Below, in pieces: positions 4,382-6,547 of a stretch of 6,547 nucleotides of DNA. Source of the DNA: Bacteroidales bacterium (lineage in GTDB: Bacteria > Bacteroidota > Bacteroidia > Bacteroidales > P3); contig JAGCLI010000214.1 of the NCBI GenBank assembly GCA_017647065.1, positions 1 to 6,547 on the forward strand, read 5' to 3'. Position 1 is the first letter of the stretch; each line of letters starts with the position of its first letter. Both the position numbers and the translations under genes were made by a program. The notes under the pieces were generated by a model. That model did no database searches, was not told where the DNA came from, and saw only the letters and a program-made list of their open reading frames with translations.

Positions 4382-6547
4382 ATGAAAAGTTTAATTTCTT
4401 CATTGTGTGCAGTGCTATTAACAATATCTGCAATAGGCCAAAACACTTTCACCATAGGTGATTTAACATACGAAATAACATCAGCAAATACAGTAGAGGT
4501 GCATGATTGTGCTGCATCTGCAACAGCAGTAACTATTCCAGAAAGTATAGTCAATCCTCCTAATAATGGAACAACTTATAGTGTTACTGCTATTGGTGCA
4601 AGTGCTTTCTATGGGTGTTATAGTTTAGAAGAGGTATATTTGCCAAATAGTATTACCAATATTGCAATCAATGCTTTTGATAATGCAGGAAAAAGAGACA
4701 CGATAAATGGGATAGTTTATGCTGGAAATGACACTTTAAATATTTCTAACTATAAAATTACGAATATAGGGTTTCTTACATTTCATTTAGGCAATGAAAC
4801 CTATCAAACAACAGAAGCAAGTGTAGTGTATTGTGATAGAACTAAGAGTGGAGCAGTTGTAATTTCTGATTCAATAACATTTAATGGTAATACTTATCCT
4901 GTTACTTTTATAAAAGGTAAGGCATTTTATAATTGTGATAATATAACATCTGTTACTATTCCTAATACGATTGTTGCAATTGGAAGAAATGGTGATACAC
5001 AAGGAGCATTTGACGATTGTAATGGATTGCGTTTCGTTACTATTGGTTGTAATGTAATATCTATAGGTGAAAATGCTTTTTATGATTGTACAAACTTAGA
5101 TTCTATTGTTTGTCTTGCATCCGTATCACCTACTCTTTATCGTTATGCGTTTAAAAATACTAAAAGCTCAAGAAAACGTACCATTCCATTTGGCAGCAAT
5201 TATACCGCTTGGGAAGATCCTTACGCTTGGAGTAAAACCTATCATCTAATTCAAGAAAATGATACAATAACTCTTGAATCAGATTTTATGATTACTAATA
5301 AAGTCGGGTTAATCAATAATGGTGTTTTGCGAATTCCTTATGGTAAGCAGTTAATAGATACTACAAATGGAAATATCACAGGAATAATAGAAGTAGAAAC
5401 AGATATATTATCTAATTCTCGTTGGTCTTTTCTTGGAGCCCCATTTTCAAACTATAAATTAGAAGCAATAAAACCCGGAACAAGAGATGTAGCTGTTTCT
5501 ACCTTTGATTACACAACAGGAAATTGGAGCAATGATTGGGCAACGATTGAAACTCCAATAGGAATAGGCGAAGGATTTTTCTTATGGAGTTTTGCAAATG
5601 AAAAAACAGTTTTTACAACAGATTCTGAAATTGATTTACAAAACTATTCCTTAAACAACGCACAAGAAATCACAGTAACAAAAAATTTAACCACATATCA
5701 AGATGGCAATTGGTTTGCCTTGGCAAATCCATATACCTTTAAATTAGATGCCGACAAATTTATAGAAACAAATAAAACAAAGCTACAAGGACAAGATGGC
5801 ATTTACAAACTAAATAACAACGGAGAATTTCAATATATCACACAAGGAGAAATCAATGTTACAGAAGGATTCTTTGTAAACTACGTTTCATCTGCTGAAC
5901 AAATAGTAACCTTTGCAAAAAACCAAAGATTAACCACAGCAAAAGCCGAAAAGAAAAAACAATACATAAAAGTAAAAATGCAAGATGGAGAAAGAGAAAC
6001 ACAACTCTTATTCTCTTACAACAAACAAGCTAAAACAAATTACGATATCTTTGGTGCTAACAAACTTTTCTCACCATCAGAAATAACAGAGCCTTACTTC
6101 CTAACAGAAAACATAGCCTTAGTAAAAGAAGAAGTAGATAAATTGCCCTATATTGCAACCCTAAACGTTAGAAGTTACCAAACAAAAGAAGTAACATTTA
6201 AAATAGACGACATCCCCCAAGATATATTAGTATTTTTACTTGATAACGGACAAGATATTCTTATGAATAATGGTGTAGAATATAAAACTACAATTACAGA
6301 AGGAGAGAATGCAGATAGATTTCAATTATTAGTAAAGAAATCTTGTAGAATAGAGGAAGCAAACAGCCATGAAATCTCTATCAGAAACCAAAATAGAGAA
6401 ATATATATAGAAACCCCTCTTGATAATTTACAAGTAAAAATATTTAATTCTTTGGGGCAAGAAGTCCTTTCTACAAAAGAAAAAATATTTACCTTAAACC
6501 AATTACCAGCAGGGGCTTATTTAATAAAAGCATTCAGCAAAAATGCA
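4382..6547 (+). CDS. BspA-like leucine-rich-repeat surface protein with T9SS sorting domain (3' end outside window)
   Basis: An uninterrupted frame of 722 codons runs to the window edge. The signal peptide (1-19) ends SAIG before Q20. Residues 22-100 and 134-257 carry BspA-type (LRR_5) repeats with AF at 75, 98, 181, 209, 232 and 256, mostly 23-24 residues apart, and motifs such as AIGASAFYGC. The head has eight cysteines, and then none occur until C655. Residues about 297-343 look like a short beta-solenoid stretch (INNGVLRIPYGKQL). Two related W...P...GFF modules follow (345-417, 441-517), then beta-rich sequence to about 655. Residues about 665-722 match the type A T9SS sorting domain (VKIFNSLGQEVLS, LPAGAYLIKAF). 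Such proteins pass the inner membrane by Sec, cross the outer membrane by T9SS, and are usually cleaved and anchored at the surface or released. By comparison with the domain's usual ending, about ten residues are missing. BspA-like proteins often act in adhesion, but the ligand here is unknown. Confidence 0.85.
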   Translation, partial: MKSLISSLCAVLLTISAIGQNTFTIGDLTYEITSANTVEVHDCAASATAVTIPESIVNPPNNGTTYSVTAIGASAFYGCYSLEEVYLPNSITNIAINAFDNAGKRDTINGIVYAGNDTLNISNYKITNIGFLTFHLGNETYQTTEASVVYCDRTKSGAVVISDSITFNGNTYPVTFIKGKAFYNCDNITSVTIPNTIVAIGRNGDTQGAFDDCNGLRFVTIGCNVISIGENAFYDCTNLDSIVCLASVSPTLYRYAFKNTKSSRKRTIPFGSNYTAWEDPYAWSKTYHLIQENDTITLESDFMITNKVGLINNGVLRIPYGKQLIDTTNGNITGIIEVETDILSNSRWSFLGAPFSNYKLEAIKPGTRDVAVSTFDYTTGNWSNDWATIETPIGIGEGFFLWSFANEKTVFTTDSEIDLQNYSLNNAQEITVTKNLTTYQDGNWFALANPYTFKLDADKFIETNKTKLQGQDGIYKLNNNGEFQYITQGEINVTEGFFVNYVSSAEQIVTFAKNQRLTTAKAEKKKQYIKVKMQDGERETQLLFSYNKQAKTNYDIFGANKLFSPSEITEPYFLTENIALVKEEVDKLPYIATLNVRSYQTKEVTFKIDDIPQDILVFLLDNGQDILMNNGVEYKTTITEGENADRFQLLVKKSCRIEEANSHEISIRNQNREIYIETPLDNLQVKIFNSLGQEVLSTKEKIFTLNQLPAGAYLIKAFSKNA
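4445..5152 (+). repeat. Duplicated head-plus-LRR module inside the T9SS substrate gene
   Basis: Residues 22-94 and 134-201 of the encoded protein align along their length. FTIGDLTYEI pairs with FHLGNETYQT, TVEVHDC with SVVYCD, AVTIPES with AVVISDS, TTYSVTAIGASAFYGC with NTYPVTFIKGKAFYNC, and SLEEVYLPNSITNI with NITSVTIPNTIVAI. The first copy carries one LRR step, while the second has expanded to three. The similarity is clear in protein but not in DNA, so the duplication is old. Confidence 0.7.
5414..5932 (+). repeat. Duplicated W...P...GFF beta module inside the T9SS substrate gene
   Basis: Residues 345-417 and 441-517 share an order of landmarks. RWSFLGAPFSNYKLEA matches NWFALANPYTFKLDAD, a turn containing YTTGNW or KLNNNGEF follows, then IGIGEGFFLW matches INVTEGFFVN, and KTVFTTD corresponds to QIVTFAKN. 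The level of identity is low but the spacing agrees. I know similar segments from other Bacteroidota T9SS cargo proteins, between the functional head and the sorting domain, but do not know a function. Confidence 0.5.

Noticed and set aside
4303..4554. Minus-strand frame of 83 codons across the terminator and the start of the T9SS substrate gene
   Set aside because: It spans the terminator hairpin and lies antisense to a clear signal peptide and LRR head. It has no promoter box upstream on that strand that I could find.
1..6547. CRISPR arrays, tRNA or rRNA genes, insertion sequences, phage or defence genes
   Set aside because: I saw no regularly spaced direct repeats, no cloverleaf-like sequence, no transposase or integrase motifs and no terminal inverted repeats. 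All stretches longer than about 130 bases are explained by the listed genes.

Overview
The window looks like chromosomal DNA from a low-GC member of the Bacteroidota, most likely order Bacteroidales. Four lines of evidence point there: several copies of the Bacteroidota -7 promoter element TAnnTTTG with almost no Shine-Dalgarno sites; a LolC/E-type permease starting with the MNFEYF N-terminus I associate with this phylum; an OmpA-like porin with a coiled coil between barrel and OmpA domain; and a surface protein ending in a type IX secretion (T9SS) sorting domain. The species cannot be read from the sequence.

Layout from left to right. (1) Positions 1-77, minus strand: the first 25 codons of an unrecognised gene, behind its own -7 box. 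(2) 171-1391, minus strand: a complete FtsX/LolC/LolE-type ABC transporter permease. (3) 1392-1481: a 90-bp divergent intergenic region with a -7 box facing each way and a perfect 14-bp palindrome between them. (4) 1482-2465 and 2479-2997, plus strand: a class I mannose-6-phosphate isomerase (manA) and a gamma-carbonic-anhydrase-family hexapeptide protein, 13 bp apart and probably one operon. (5) 2998-3125: the best promoter of the window (TTTG-N20-TACTTTTG) with an operator-like repeat just upstream, driving (6) 3126-4310, an OmpA-family porin. (7) 4331-4368: a strong intrinsic terminator. (8) 4382 to the right edge: 722 codons of an open reading frame encoding a BspA-like leucine-rich-repeat protein with a T9SS C-terminal sorting domain. 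Its stop codon lies just outside the window.

Most genes serve the cell envelope: lipoprotein or other envelope transport (permease), an outer-membrane/peptidoglycan anchor (OmpA-like) and a secreted or surface-attached repeat protein. ManA feeds mannose-type sugar nucleotides, which could be used for surface glycans. These are separate transcription units, and I see no sign that they form a dedicated system. I found no mobile element, CRISPR array, tRNA, rRNA or defence module. The less ordinary points are regulatory (a likely leaderless permease mRNA, a palindrome between divergent promoters, a terminator almost touching the next start codon) and evolutionary (internal duplications and a codon-use shift inside the T9SS substrate gene).
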